Shown piece by piece: positions 1 through 5,909 of a DNA stretch of 6,766 bases. Below the pieces are notes generated by a model. The model was not told where the DNA came from, ran no database searches, and saw nothing but the letters and a program-made list of their open reading frames with translations. Origin of the DNA: JBCDCU01 sp039180865 (GTDB lineage: Bacteria > Pseudomonadota > Alphaproteobacteria > Rhizobiales > JACESI01); the NCBI GenBank assembly GCA_039180865.1, contig JBCDCZ010000245.1, positions 1-6,766 on the forward strand. The letters are read 5' to 3'. The stretch's first letter is position 1. Each line of letters starts with the position of its first letter. Position numbers and translations under genes: made by a program.

Positions 1-2670
1 AATGAGGCGCAGCGTTTGCTCCACATCACTCATCACGTTGAAAGCTTTCTGATGGCAATGGCCATGTAGCAGAATGGGTTTGTCGAGGGGTTTTAAAGGT
101 GCGTTGAAGCGACCTTTGTCGGCCTCCCGCACAATGAATTCCTCAAATAGCAATGCTGCCTTTGAGATCCGCTCAGCTTCTTCGCCGGGAACGAGTGCGG
201 GTATTTCATCGCGCAAGGTCAGGAGACAACTCGGCTCAAGCCCAACAATCGACCGACCAGCCTCAACATCGGCAAGAAGCGTATCGATCAGTCGACGGGC
301 TTCGGCGCGTGCTTTATCGACGAGGCCGACGGAAAGATAAGTCCGTCCGCAACAAAGGGGCCTGTTATCAGCAGTGTTCGGTGCACTCACTTTGATACCA
401 CCTGCCTCCAGAACGCGAGTGGCTGCCCTCAAATTTTCCGGTTCGAAGTAACGGTTGAACGTGTCGCCAAACATGACGACATCGCCTGTTCCATGATCAC
501 GCAATTCCCAATCCTGGAAAGGATCACTTCGCCAGGCGGGTAACGATCGCTCTGCCGAAAACCCGGACTGTCTTTCGAACAGACGCGCGAGAAACGGTGA
601 TTTGTTCCGTAGGTTCAAAAGCCACGGGAGTCTCGCAGCATAGGGCGCATAGTCGGGAAGATATCCGACAAGCCGGTCGTGCAAGGAGAGGCCCCGGCGC
701 TTTGCTCTTTCATGAAGAACCTCGATCTTCATCCGTGCCATATCAACGCCGGTCGGACATTCGCGCTTGCAAGCCTTGCACGAGACGCAGAGCTTCATTG
801 CATCCATCATGGCATCCGACGCCAGAGCGTCTTCGCCGAGTTGTCCGGAGATCGCGAGCCGCAGCGTGTTTGCACGACCTCGAGTAAGGTCTTTCTCATT
901 GCGGGTTACACGGTAAGAGGGGCACATCGCGCCGCCCTGCAATTTCCTGCAAGCGCCATTGTTGTTGCACATCTCAACAGCGCCCTGGAAACCGCCCGCA
1001 TTGCCGGGCCAGGCGCTCCAGTCAAGCGCCGTGTCGAAGTCATTTGCCGCGTAGTTGGGCGCGAACCGAAATTTCTCGCGATCATCCATCCTCGGCGGAT
1101 TGACGATCTTGCCCGGATTGAAGAAGCCCGCAGGGTCGAAACGGGCTTTCACCTCTCCGAATGCCTCGACCATGCGTGTTCCGAACATCTTTTCGTGGAA
1201 CTCCGATCGAACAATACCGTCTCCGTGCTCACCGGAATGCGAGCCCTTATAGGAACGAACAAGGTCGAACGCTTCTTCAGCGATGGCGCGCATCGCCTTC
1301 ACGTCCTGATCGAGCTTCATGTTGAGCACCGGACGCACATGGAGGCACCCGACGGATGCATGGGCGTACCATGTCCCGGACGTCCCGTGGTGCTCAAATA
1401 TGTCGGTGAGTTTTTGTGTGTATTCCGCAAGATCGCCGAGCTCGACAGCGCAATCTTCTACGAATGACACCGGCTTTCTCTCAGCCTTCATGGACATCAT
1501 GATATTGAGACCGGACTTCCGGACTTCGGTCATACGGCCCTGAAGCGCACTATCGAAGACGGGAACAACACCGCCCCATTTTTCCCCGTCTCCGCTCCAG
1601 GAAAAACCGAGATCCCCCATCCGCTCTTCCAACAAGGCGATCTGGTTTCGATTGGCGTCGTCATCCTCTTCTGCGAATTCGACGAGAAGCAGCGCTGCCG
1701 GGTCACCACGGACCACTTCGTCCAATGTCTTTTTGAAAATCGGAATATCCCGCCCAAGGGCAATCATGGTCGAATCGACGAGTTCAACGCCAATCGGTCC
1801 GAGTGGAACCAGATGCTGCGTTGCATCCATCGCCTTATAGAAGGTCGGAAAATGGCAGATACCGACAGCGCGCTTGGGAAGAAGTGGCGACAGTTTGAGC
1901 TCTATTGCTTCGAAGAAGCCGAGAGTGCCTTCTGAGCCGACAAGAAGGTGGGCGAGATTGTTCGGCTCGTTTTGCGGAACGAGCGCATCGATGTTGTACC
2001 CGCCGACCCGGCGCATGACTTTCGGGAACTTCTTTTGGATCTCATCCGCTTTCCTGGCGCCCAGCGCCAGCATATCGCGCACAAGCGCCCCATAGGCGCC
2101 ACCATTGGTGAGATCATCCTGTTGAACCGGCCCGAAATCGGCCTTAGATCCATCGGCAAGGATAGCGCGCAGGCCAAGCACATTATCGCGCATCGTGCCG
2201 TATTTTATCGAACGGCCGCCACAGGAATTGTTAGCGGTCATACCACCGATTGTTGCCCGGGACGCAGTCGAGACATCGACAGGAAACCACAGCCCATATG
2301 GCTTCAAAAAGCGATTGAGTTCATCAAGCACGATGCCCGGTTCGACGATGCATCGCTGCCCCTCGACATCCAGCTCCAGAACCTTGTTGATATACTTGGT
2401 CGTATCAACGACCAGCGCCTCATTCACGGTTTGGCCGCACTGGGAGGTGCCTCCGCCGCGAGGCAACACGCTCAATCCCCAGTCATGCGCGACGGATAGA
2501 GCAGCCTCAATGTCCTCATTTGTCCGGGGCACGACAACGCCGTCAGGTATCATTTGGTAAATTGAAGCATCAGTCGCGTAACGACCGCGATCAAAAGGAT
2601 CAAACAGAACGTCGCCTGTAAGGCGCCGCTTCAGGTCGCGTTCAACGCTCGGCGCAATTACAGCAACCAT
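1..2670 (-). CDS. FAD-binding and Fe-S/CCG-domain D-2-hydroxyacid dehydrogenase (GlcD-GlcF fusion, YdiJ-like), C-terminus cut by window edge
   Basis: Likely oxidises a D-2-hydroxy acid (glycolate, D-lactate or similar) to the 2-oxo acid and passes electrons to the respiratory chain. The reading frame is open without a stop for 890 codons from the ATG at 2668-2670 to the window edge; I translated it line by line. The N-terminal half is a FAD_binding_4 (PCMH) domain: the flavin loop PRGGGTSQCGQ lies at about residues 70-80, TIGGMTANNSCGGR at 140-153 and VGSEGTLG at 244-251. A FAD-oxidase C domain follows, with YAHASVGCLHVRP at 435-447, SGEHGDGIVRSE at 479-490 and FDPAGLFNPGK at 511-521. The Fe-S half has C568-x5-C574-x8-C583-P and a ferredoxin-type C628-x2-C631-x2-C634-x3-C638-P. 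CCG-domain elements follow: CCGR at 773-776, GLEPSC ending at C815 and HGHCHQK at 869-875. The family usually has about 1000 residues, so roughly the last 100, with a final CCG motif, are outside the window. No signal peptide is seen. The gene is transcribed divergently from the aminotransferase-TRAP operon, which suggests shared control. The family is near certain; the substrate is not. Confidence 0.95.
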   Translation of the reverse strand, partial: MVAVIAPSVERDLKRRLTGDVLFDPFDRGRYATDASIYQMIPDGVVVPRTNEDIEAALSVAHDWGLSVLPRGGGTSQCGQTVNEALVVDTTKYINKVLELDVEGQRCIVEPGIVLDELNRFLKPYGLWFPVDVSTASRATIGGMTANNSCGGRSIKYGTMRDNVLGLRAILADGSKADFGPVQQDDLTNGGAYGALVRDMLALGARKADEIQKKFPKVMRRVGGYNIDALVPQNEPNNLAHLLVGSEGTLGFFEAIELKLSPLLPKRAVGICHFPTFYKAMDATQHLVPLGPIGVELVDSTMIALGRDIPIFKKTLDEVVRGDPAALLLVEFAEEDDDANRNQIALLEERMGDLGFSWSGDGEKWGGVVPVFDSALQGRMTEVRKSGLNIMMSMKAERKPVSFVEDCAVELGDLAEYTQKLTDIFEHHGTSGTWYAHASVGCLHVRPVLNMKLDQDVKAMRAIAEEAFDLVRSYKGSHSGEHGDGIVRSEFHEKMFGTRMVEAFGEVKARFDPAGFFNPGKIVNPPRMDDREKFRFAPNYAANDFDTALDWSAWPGNAGGFQGAVEMCNNNGACRKLQGGAMCPSYRVTRNEKDLTRGRANTLRLAISGQLGEDALASDAMMDAMKLCVSCKACKRECPTGVDMARMKIEVLHERAKRRGLSLHDRLVGYLPDYAPYAARLPWLLNLRNKSPFLARLFERQSGFSAERSLPAWRSDPFQDWELRDHGTGDVVMFGDTFNRYFEPENLRAATRVLEAGGIKVSAPNTADNRPLCCGRTYLSVGLVDKARAEARRLIDTLLADVEAGRSIVGLEPSCLLTLRDEIPALVPGEEAERISKAALLFEEFIVREADKGRFNAPLKPLDKPILLHGHCHQKAFNVMSDVEQTLRLI

Positions 2671-2674
2671 CAAA

Positions 2675-2683
2675 TCCTCCCTC
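2675..2683 (-). promoter_or_regulatory. Ribosome binding site of the dehydrogenase gene
   Basis: On the minus strand the sequence GAGGGAGGA sits just before the ATG at 2670, with GGAGG five bases from the start codon. This strong Shine-Dalgarno site fixes the start, which also matches the expected N-terminus, where the FAD domain begins within about 20-40 residues. Confidence 0.8.
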
Positions 2684-2772
2684 TCGCCGTAACCACTTCT
2701 CCCCAATCGCGCGCCAAAGCAACGGCATGTGCGACCGGGCCGCGAGGTGCATGCGATTCTCCAACTGCGAAA

Positions 2773-2790
2773 AATAATTCAAAGATTATT
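2773..2790. repeat. Second AT-rich inverted repeat sharing a 9-mer with the candidate operator
   Basis: AATAAT-TCAAAG-ATTATT has perfect 6-base arms around a 6-base centre, immediately upstream of the candidate -35 element at 2792. It contains ATAATTCAA (2774-2782), an exact copy of the half-site at 2811-2819. Two related sites on one DNA face, separated by 37 bases, could bind a regulator cooperatively or serve the two divergent promoters separately. It may also be chance in AT-rich DNA. Confidence 0.3.
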
Positions 2791-2791
2791 C

Positions 2792-2820
2792 TTGACTGAA
2801 TTTTGAATTCATAATTCAAT
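2792..2820 (+). promoter_or_regulatory. Candidate sigma-70 promoter for the aminotransferase-TRAP operon
   Basis: TTGACT at 2792-2797 matches five of six bases of the -35 consensus. After a 17-base spacer, TTCAAT at 2815-2820 matches four of six -10 bases. It lies in the most AT-rich part of the window and would leave a leader of roughly 150 bases before the proposed TTG start. The palindrome at 2803-2819 covers the spacer and most of the -10 element, a common position for a repressor site. This is pattern matching only; no transcription start is known. Confidence 0.45.
2803..2819. promoter_or_regulatory. Perfect inverted repeat, candidate operator
   Basis: TTGAATT-CAT-AATTCAA is a perfect palindrome with 7-base arms and a 3-base centre, inside the candidate promoter between the -35 and -10 elements. 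Its right half, ATAATTCAA (2811-2819), recurs exactly at 2774-2782, 37 bases upstream. A symmetric site of this size and position suits a dimeric repressor such as a GntR- or IclR-type regulator, which often control TRAP and hydroxyacid operons. No regulator gene is in the window, so the binding protein is unknown. AT-rich sequence produces such palindromes easily, so confidence is moderate. Confidence 0.4.
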
Positions 2821-2899
2821 ATGCAGTATCTGCCAAGGGCTTGCAACCACCCGTCTTCTTCAAAATGTCCACCTTGACGGAGTGTGATTGAAGAAAACC

Positions 2900-2983
2900 A
2901 TGACTGTTAAGCCGGTGTTGAAACGATTGAAATGCTTGGTGATCCACGCATTTTTGGAGGCGATCGTGAGGACAAGATATTGA
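2900..2983 (+). CDS. Possible 27-codon leader ORF overlapping the aminotransferase start
   Basis: An ATG at 2900-2902 opens a 27-codon frame, beginning MTVKPVLKRLK and ending in RTRY, that stops at TGA 2981-2983. The stop overlaps the proposed TTG start of the aminotransferase (2980-2982) in the sequence TTGA. That arrangement would allow ribosomes ending the short frame to restart on the aminotransferase. The peptide is basic with a hydrophobic middle (CLVIHAFLEAIV). Upstream there is only a weak purine run (GAAGAAAA at about 2889-2897), so translation is uncertain. The peptide resembles no family I know. It may be a leader ORF or a chance frame. Confidence 0.2.
   Translation: MTVKPVLKRLKCLVIHAFLEAIVRTRY
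2968..2972 (+). promoter_or_regulatory. Ribosome binding site supporting a TTG start for the aminotransferase
   Basis: GAGGA at 2968-2972 lies at normal distance (eight bases from the last G of GAGG) before TTG at 2980. The only in-frame ATG, at 2932, has no purine-rich site before it. A further GGAGG at 2956-2960 is 19 bases from the TTG, too far to serve it directly. The site therefore favours 2980 over 2932. Confidence 0.5.
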
Positions 2984-4167
2984 GAACAGCAGGCCGTCAC
3001 TTTTTACAAATTCCCGGACCAAGCGCAGTTCCAGAACGCATATTGCATGCCATCGCCCGCCAGGTGATTGATCATCGTGGTCCTGATTTCGCTGCAGTTG
3101 GAAAACGTGCCCTCAACGGAATGAAAACCGTTTTCAAAACCGAGGTGCATGCGTTTATTTATCCGTCTTCCGGCACCGGTGCTTGGGAAGCGGCGCTCGT
3201 CAACACGCTGTCACCGGGCGACAAGGTCTTAATGTACGAGACCGGTCATTTTGCAACGCTCTGGAAGAACCTTGCTTTGCGCCTTGGTCTTGAACCGGAA
3301 TTCATTTCCGGAGACTGGCGCGGCGGTGCCGATCCCGATGCGATTGAAGCCCGTCTTAAGGAAGATCGTGGTCACGAGATCAAGGCGGTCTGCGTCGTTC
3401 ACAACGAAACATCAACCGGATCGGTCTCTCCGATTGCGAGCGTCAGAAAAGCCGTCGATGCTGCAAGCCACCCAGCCCTTTTTATGGTGGATACGATTTC
3501 CGGGCTCGCTTCACTTGAGTATGAGCACGATGAATGGGGCGTTGACGTCACTGTATCTGGGTCTCAAAAGGGGCTGATGCTTCCACCCGGTTTGTCGTTC
3601 AACGCTGTGAGCAAAAAAGCGCTCAAAGCAAATGAAACCGCTGAGCTGAAACGATCGTACTGGGACTGGTCGGAAATGATCGGCCCGAACGAAAAAGGTT
3701 ATTTTCCTTACACACCGGCCACCAATCTCCTTTACGGTCTGAATGAAGCAATCGATATGCTTCTTGAAGAAGGGTTCGAAAACGTATTCGAACGCCATCA
3801 ACGCCATGGTGCCGCAACTCGGGCAGCAGTGCGCGCTTGGGGCTTGGAGGTTTTATGCGCACGGCAGGGCCAGGAAAGCGGGGTCCTGACTGCGGTCATG
3901 ATGCCGGAGGGTCATAGCGCGGACAGGTTCCGCGCCATCACGCTCGACGCCTATGACATTTCACTTGGCAACGGATTGTCCAAAATAGCGGACCGCGTGT
4001 TCAGGATTGGCCATCTCGGCGACTTTAACGATCTGAGCCTGATGGCGACGTTATCAGGTGTGGAATTGGGGCTTGCCAAGGCAGGCGTTCCCCATGAAAG
4101 TGGCGGCGTTCAAGCTGCTATGAACCACTTAAAGGGTCATGAGGAGACCCTTCAAGCAGCGCAATAA
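2980..4167 (+). CDS. PLP-dependent class V aminotransferase, serine/alanine/aspartate-glyoxylate type
   Basis: Likely moves an amino group from an amino acid such as serine, alanine or aspartate to glyoxylate or another 2-oxo acid in the cytoplasm. From the TTG at 2980 the protein has 395 residues; from the ATG at 2932 it has 411. I chose TTG because GAGGA stands before it and because family members, as I recall them, begin just before GRHFLQIPGP (residues 5-14). The extra 16 residues look unrelated to the family. Seen in the sequence (395-residue numbering): SSGTGAWE at 63-70, which binds the cofactor phosphate; HNETSTG at 142-148; MVDTISGLAS with D171, which pairs with the PLP ring nitrogen; SGSQKGLMLPPG with K197, the Schiff-base lysine; and FRIGHLG with R342, which holds the substrate carboxylate. 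All catalytic residues are present. It is the first gene of a run with the TRAP transporter, 58 bases before the binding protein. BhcA of the beta-hydroxyaspartate cycle is a relative, but none of its partner enzymes are here. Amino donor and acceptor remain open. Confidence 0.93.
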   Translation: MRTAGRHFLQIPGPSAVPERILHAIARQVIDHRGPDFAAVGKRALNGMKTVFKTEVHAFIYPSSGTGAWEAALVNTLSPGDKVLMYETGHFATLWKNLALRLGLEPEFISGDWRGGADPDAIEARLKEDRGHEIKAVCVVHNETSTGSVSPIASVRKAVDAASHPALFMVDTISGLASLEYEHDEWGVDVTVSGSQKGLMLPPGLSFNAVSKKALKANETAELKRSYWDWSEMIGPNEKGYFPYTPATNLLYGLNEAIDMLLEEGFENVFERHQRHGAATRAAVRAWGLEVLCARQGQESGVLTAVMMPEGHSADRFRAITLDAYDISLGNGLSKIADRVFRIGHLGDFNDLSLMATLSGVELGLAKAGVPHESGGVQAAMNHLKGHEETLQAAQ

Positions 4168-4185
4168 TTCTTTGGGAGACTGAAC

Positions 4186-4208
4186 CGTCCAGCCGTGCTC
4201 GGCGGACG
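4186..4208 (+). other. Intercistronic RNA hairpin before the binding-protein gene
   Basis: CGTCC (4186-4190) pairs with GGACG (4204-4208), and GCCG (4192-4195) pairs with CGGC (4200-4203) around a TGCT loop. This gives a GC-rich 9-base-pair stem with a single bulged A at 4191. It starts 18 bases after the aminotransferase stop and ends six bases before the Shine-Dalgarno site of the next gene. No T-run follows, so it is not a standard intrinsic terminator. It could stabilise the 5' end of a processed binding-protein mRNA or affect its translation. Confidence 0.5.
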
Positions 4209-4225
4209 CAAATTGGGAGGAAGAT

Positions 4226-5206
4226 ATGAAAATGAAATCAATGCTCGCAGGCCTTGCGGCAGCGACTTTTCTTGCAACTTCAGCACACGCGGCCGATCTG
4301 ACTTTGAAGTTCGGCCATGTCGGACAGCCAGGCTCATTATTTGAAGCAAGCGTGAACGCATTCGCGCAATGTGCAAACACCGCACTCGGTGACAAGGCGG
4401 AGGTGCAGACTTTCGGCGCATCCCAGCTTGGAAAAGACAAGGAGCTTCTCCAGAAACTGAAGCTCAATCAGGTCGATTTCGCCCTTCCCTCTTCTATTAT
4501 GTCATCGGTATCGGACGAATTCGGTGTTTTCGAAATGCCCTACATTGTCCAGGATCGCGATCACATGCGCCGAATCCAGGCAGAGCTGGGCGACACGTTC
4601 CAAAAGGCTGCCCAGTCGAAGGGCTACCGGATCATCGGTTACTTTGAGAACGGCTTCCGCCACATCACGAACAACACGCGGCCTATCGACAAGCCGGAAG
4701 ATCTCGCTGGCGTTAAACTCCGCACACCCAAAGGCGCATGGCGGGTAAAAATGTTCAAGCTTTATGGCGCGAACCCGACACCGATGGCCTTCTCCGAAGT
4801 CTTTACGGCCCTTCAGACGAGCGTAATCGATGGCCAGGAAAACCCATACGCTCAAATTGCATCTGCAAAGTTCCAGGAAGTGCAGAAATACCTGTCAATA
4901 ACCGGGCACGTTTACACCCCGGCTTACATTCTCGTGTCCGATAAGCATTATGCGAAACTTCCAGACGATGTGCGCGCCGCGCTGGAAAAATGCGGCACCG
5001 ATACGCAGGACTTCGTCTACGAACATGCAGCGAAACTCGAGACCGATCTTCTGACGGTTATCAAGGATGCTGGCGTTGCGGTTAATACGGCCGACAAAGA
5101 AGCTTTCATCGCTGCTTCCAAGCCGATCTATGACGATTTTTCATCATCTGTAGACGGTGGAGCCGCTTTGATCGAGAAAGTCCAAAGCCTCGCAAGCGGT
5201 TCTTAA
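4226..5206 (+). CDS. dctP: TRAP transporter periplasmic substrate-binding protein, DctP family
   Basis: Captures a carboxylate in the periplasm and hands it to the DctQ/DctM membrane proteins. It has 326 residues, normal for the family. The signal peptide has lysines at 2 and 4, a hydrophobic run at 6-18 and a likely cleavage after A22 (AHA-ADL). The ATG has a strong GGGAGG five bases upstream (4215-4220). Key family positions are intact: R145 in NGFRHITN and R166 in KLRTPKG match in motif and spacing the two arginines of SiaP-type proteins (R127 and R147) that contact and clamp the substrate carboxylate. N206 in DGQENP matches the conserved pocket asparagine. The block AWRVKMFKLYGANPTPMAF (171-189) is also typical of the family. 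The mature protein has two cysteines, C49 and C256. The gene follows the aminotransferase and precedes the membrane subunits, and is bracketed by stable hairpins that suggest separate control of its mRNA level. The ligand is unknown; a small monocarboxylate fits the enzymes encoded beside it. Confidence 0.95.
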   Translation: MKMKSMLAGLAAATFLATSAHAADLTLKFGHVGQPGSLFEASVNAFAQCANTALGDKAEVQTFGASQLGKDKELLQKLKLNQVDFALPSSIMSSVSDEFGVFEMPYIVQDRDHMRRIQAELGDTFQKAAQSKGYRIIGYFENGFRHITNNTRPIDKPEDLAGVKLRTPKGAWRVKMFKLYGANPTPMAFSEVFTALQTSVIDGQENPYAQIASAKFQEVQKYLSITGHVYTPAYILVSDKHYAKLPDDVRAALEKCGTDTQDFVYEHAAKLETDLLTVIKDAGVAVNTADKEAFIAASKPIYDDFSSSVDGGAALIEKVQSLASGS

Positions 5207-5224
5207 ATTCTCCCTCCAAAGACC

Positions 5225-5252
5225 GGGCACGGCGCGATGAGGTGCTGTGCCC
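5225..5252 (+). other. Stable RNA hairpin after the binding-protein gene
   Basis: GGGCAC (5225-5230) pairs with GTGCCC (5247-5252). The stem continues inward for five more pairs, two of them G-U, to a GATGAG loop (5236-5241), giving 11 base pairs in all. It begins 19 bases after the dctP stop and has no T-run after it, so full termination is unlikely. Such elements between the binding protein and the membrane genes commonly protect the upstream message from 3' decay or partly stop transcription, making the binding protein more abundant than the membrane subunits. Confidence 0.6.
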
Positions 5253-5261
5253 AACCGGGCT

Positions 5262-5281
5262 GGTCAGGCGTAAACCTGATC
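5262..5281 (+). other. Second, smaller hairpin in the dctP-dctQ gap
   Basis: TCAGG (5264-5268) pairs with CCTGA (5275-5279) around a CGTAAA loop. One G-U and one G-C pair extend the stem to seven pairs. It follows the larger hairpin by nine bases. Nothing T-rich follows. It may add to the decay barrier or be incidental. Confidence 0.35.
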
Positions 5282-5338
5282 CGGCTGCGGTAAAGATCAC
5301 CCTCGCTCCAGCAATGCGTTCGCCGGAATGGCTTCACA

Positions 5339-5905
5339 ATGACATCCCTCGTCTACCGCATCAGCAAGAAGCTCGAAACGATCCTTGAATGGGTGGTGAT
5401 CATTTTGATGGTCAGCCTGACCGTCGTCGTCATCATGGCGGTGATCTTTCGTGCCTTCCAGAACTCCCTTTCATGGTACGACGAAGTCGCAGCCATTCAG
5501 CTTTCATGGATCACCTATTATGGCGCGGCACTCGCAGCGCTGAAACGACGTCACATCGGGTTCGATTCAGTGCTGCTCGCAATACCGATGCCGCTGCGCA
5601 TGGTCGCCGTTATAATCGCGGAAGTGATCGTGATCGGCTTTTTCGTTGTTCTTGCCTACACCGGATACCAGGTTCTTGAGGTTCTGGAGGGAGATCGACT
5701 GGTTTCTCTCACATGGGTTCCGGTCCAATTCACCCAATCGGTCATACCGATTGGCGCGGTTCTCTTCATCATAGCCGAACTGCTCTCCCTGCCCTTCTAC
5801 TGGAAGATGACAGCTCAGGGCACTTCGCTCGAACATGCGGAGATCGACGAGGAAGTCGAAACGGAAATGCAAAAAGCCGAAGCCGGCGAACACAAGAAGC
5901 GATGA
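5339..5905 (+). CDS. dctQ: TRAP transporter small membrane subunit, DctQ family
   Basis: Small inner-membrane subunit that partners DctM in sodium- or proton-driven uptake of the ligand held by DctP. It has 188 residues with four predicted membrane segments at about 18-40, 50-68, 86-109 and 127-153. The family signature is present: SWYDEVAAIQLSWITYYGAALAALKRRHIGFD (given in part as W46, E49, W57, G62, R70-R71, H72, D76), that is, an acidic residue, a tryptophan and a basic-H motif in the loop around segment two. After segment four there is a charged tail (about 160-188, rich in E and K) longer than in many members. No in-frame start lies upstream close by, so the ATG at 5339 is used. Its ribosome site is weak (GGAA about nine bases before it), which suggests lower translation than dctP. 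It lies 132 bases after dctP and its stop is four bases before dctM. Confidence 0.93.
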   Translation: MTSLVYRISKKLETILEWVVIILMVSLTVVVIMAVIFRAFQNSLSWYDEVAAIQLSWITYYGAALAALKRRHIGFDSVLLAIPMPLRMVAVIIAEVIVIGFFVVLAYTGYQVLEVLEGDRLVSLTWVPVQFTQSVIPIGAVLFIIAELLSLPFYWKMTAQGTSLEHAEIDEEVETEMQKAEAGEHKKR

Positions 5906-5909
5906 TACC

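Larger units (their letters stand above)
2671..2979. other. Divergent intergenic control region
   Basis: This stretch of 309 bases separates two genes that point away from each other, the dehydrogenase (left) and the aminotransferase (right). About 2684-2770 is GC-rich leader sequence of the dehydrogenase with no clear signal. About 2771-2822 is sharply AT-rich and carries the promoter-like and palindromic sequences listed separately. About 2823-2979 is the leader of the aminotransferase mRNA and holds only short ORFs. I could not assign a convincing leftward -35/-10 pair. No transcriptional terminator is seen, as expected between divergent genes. Confidence 0.7.

Noticed and set aside
679..1467. 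A 262-codon open frame on the plus strand
   Set aside because: It lies entirely antisense to the dehydrogenase, whose translation is continuous and full of family motifs. The antisense product has no recognisable domain.
1948..2499. A 183-codon open frame on the plus strand
   Set aside because: It is antisense to the FAD domain of the dehydrogenase and is a by-product of that gene's codon bias.
2725..2754. GCATG...CATGC inverted repeat in the dehydrogenase leader
   Set aside because: The arms are only five bases with a 20-base gap and the interior pairs poorly, so it is not convincing as a hairpin or operator.
2932..4167. Assignment of the aminotransferase as BhcA of the beta-hydroxyaspartate cycle
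   Set aside because: It shares the fold and several motifs, but the N-terminus and many blocks look closer to the GRHFLQIPGP group, and no aldolase, dehydratase or iminosuccinate reductase gene of the cycle is in the window.
4186..4208. Intrinsic terminator between the aminotransferase and dctP
   Set aside because: The stem is strong but is followed by CAAATTGGGAGG rather than a T-run, and it sits against the dctP ribosome site, so it was called an intercistronic hairpin instead.
5328..5342. A four-codon frame (MASQ) whose stop overlaps the dctQ ATG as ATGA
   Set aside because: It has no ribosome site and is too short to tell from chance.
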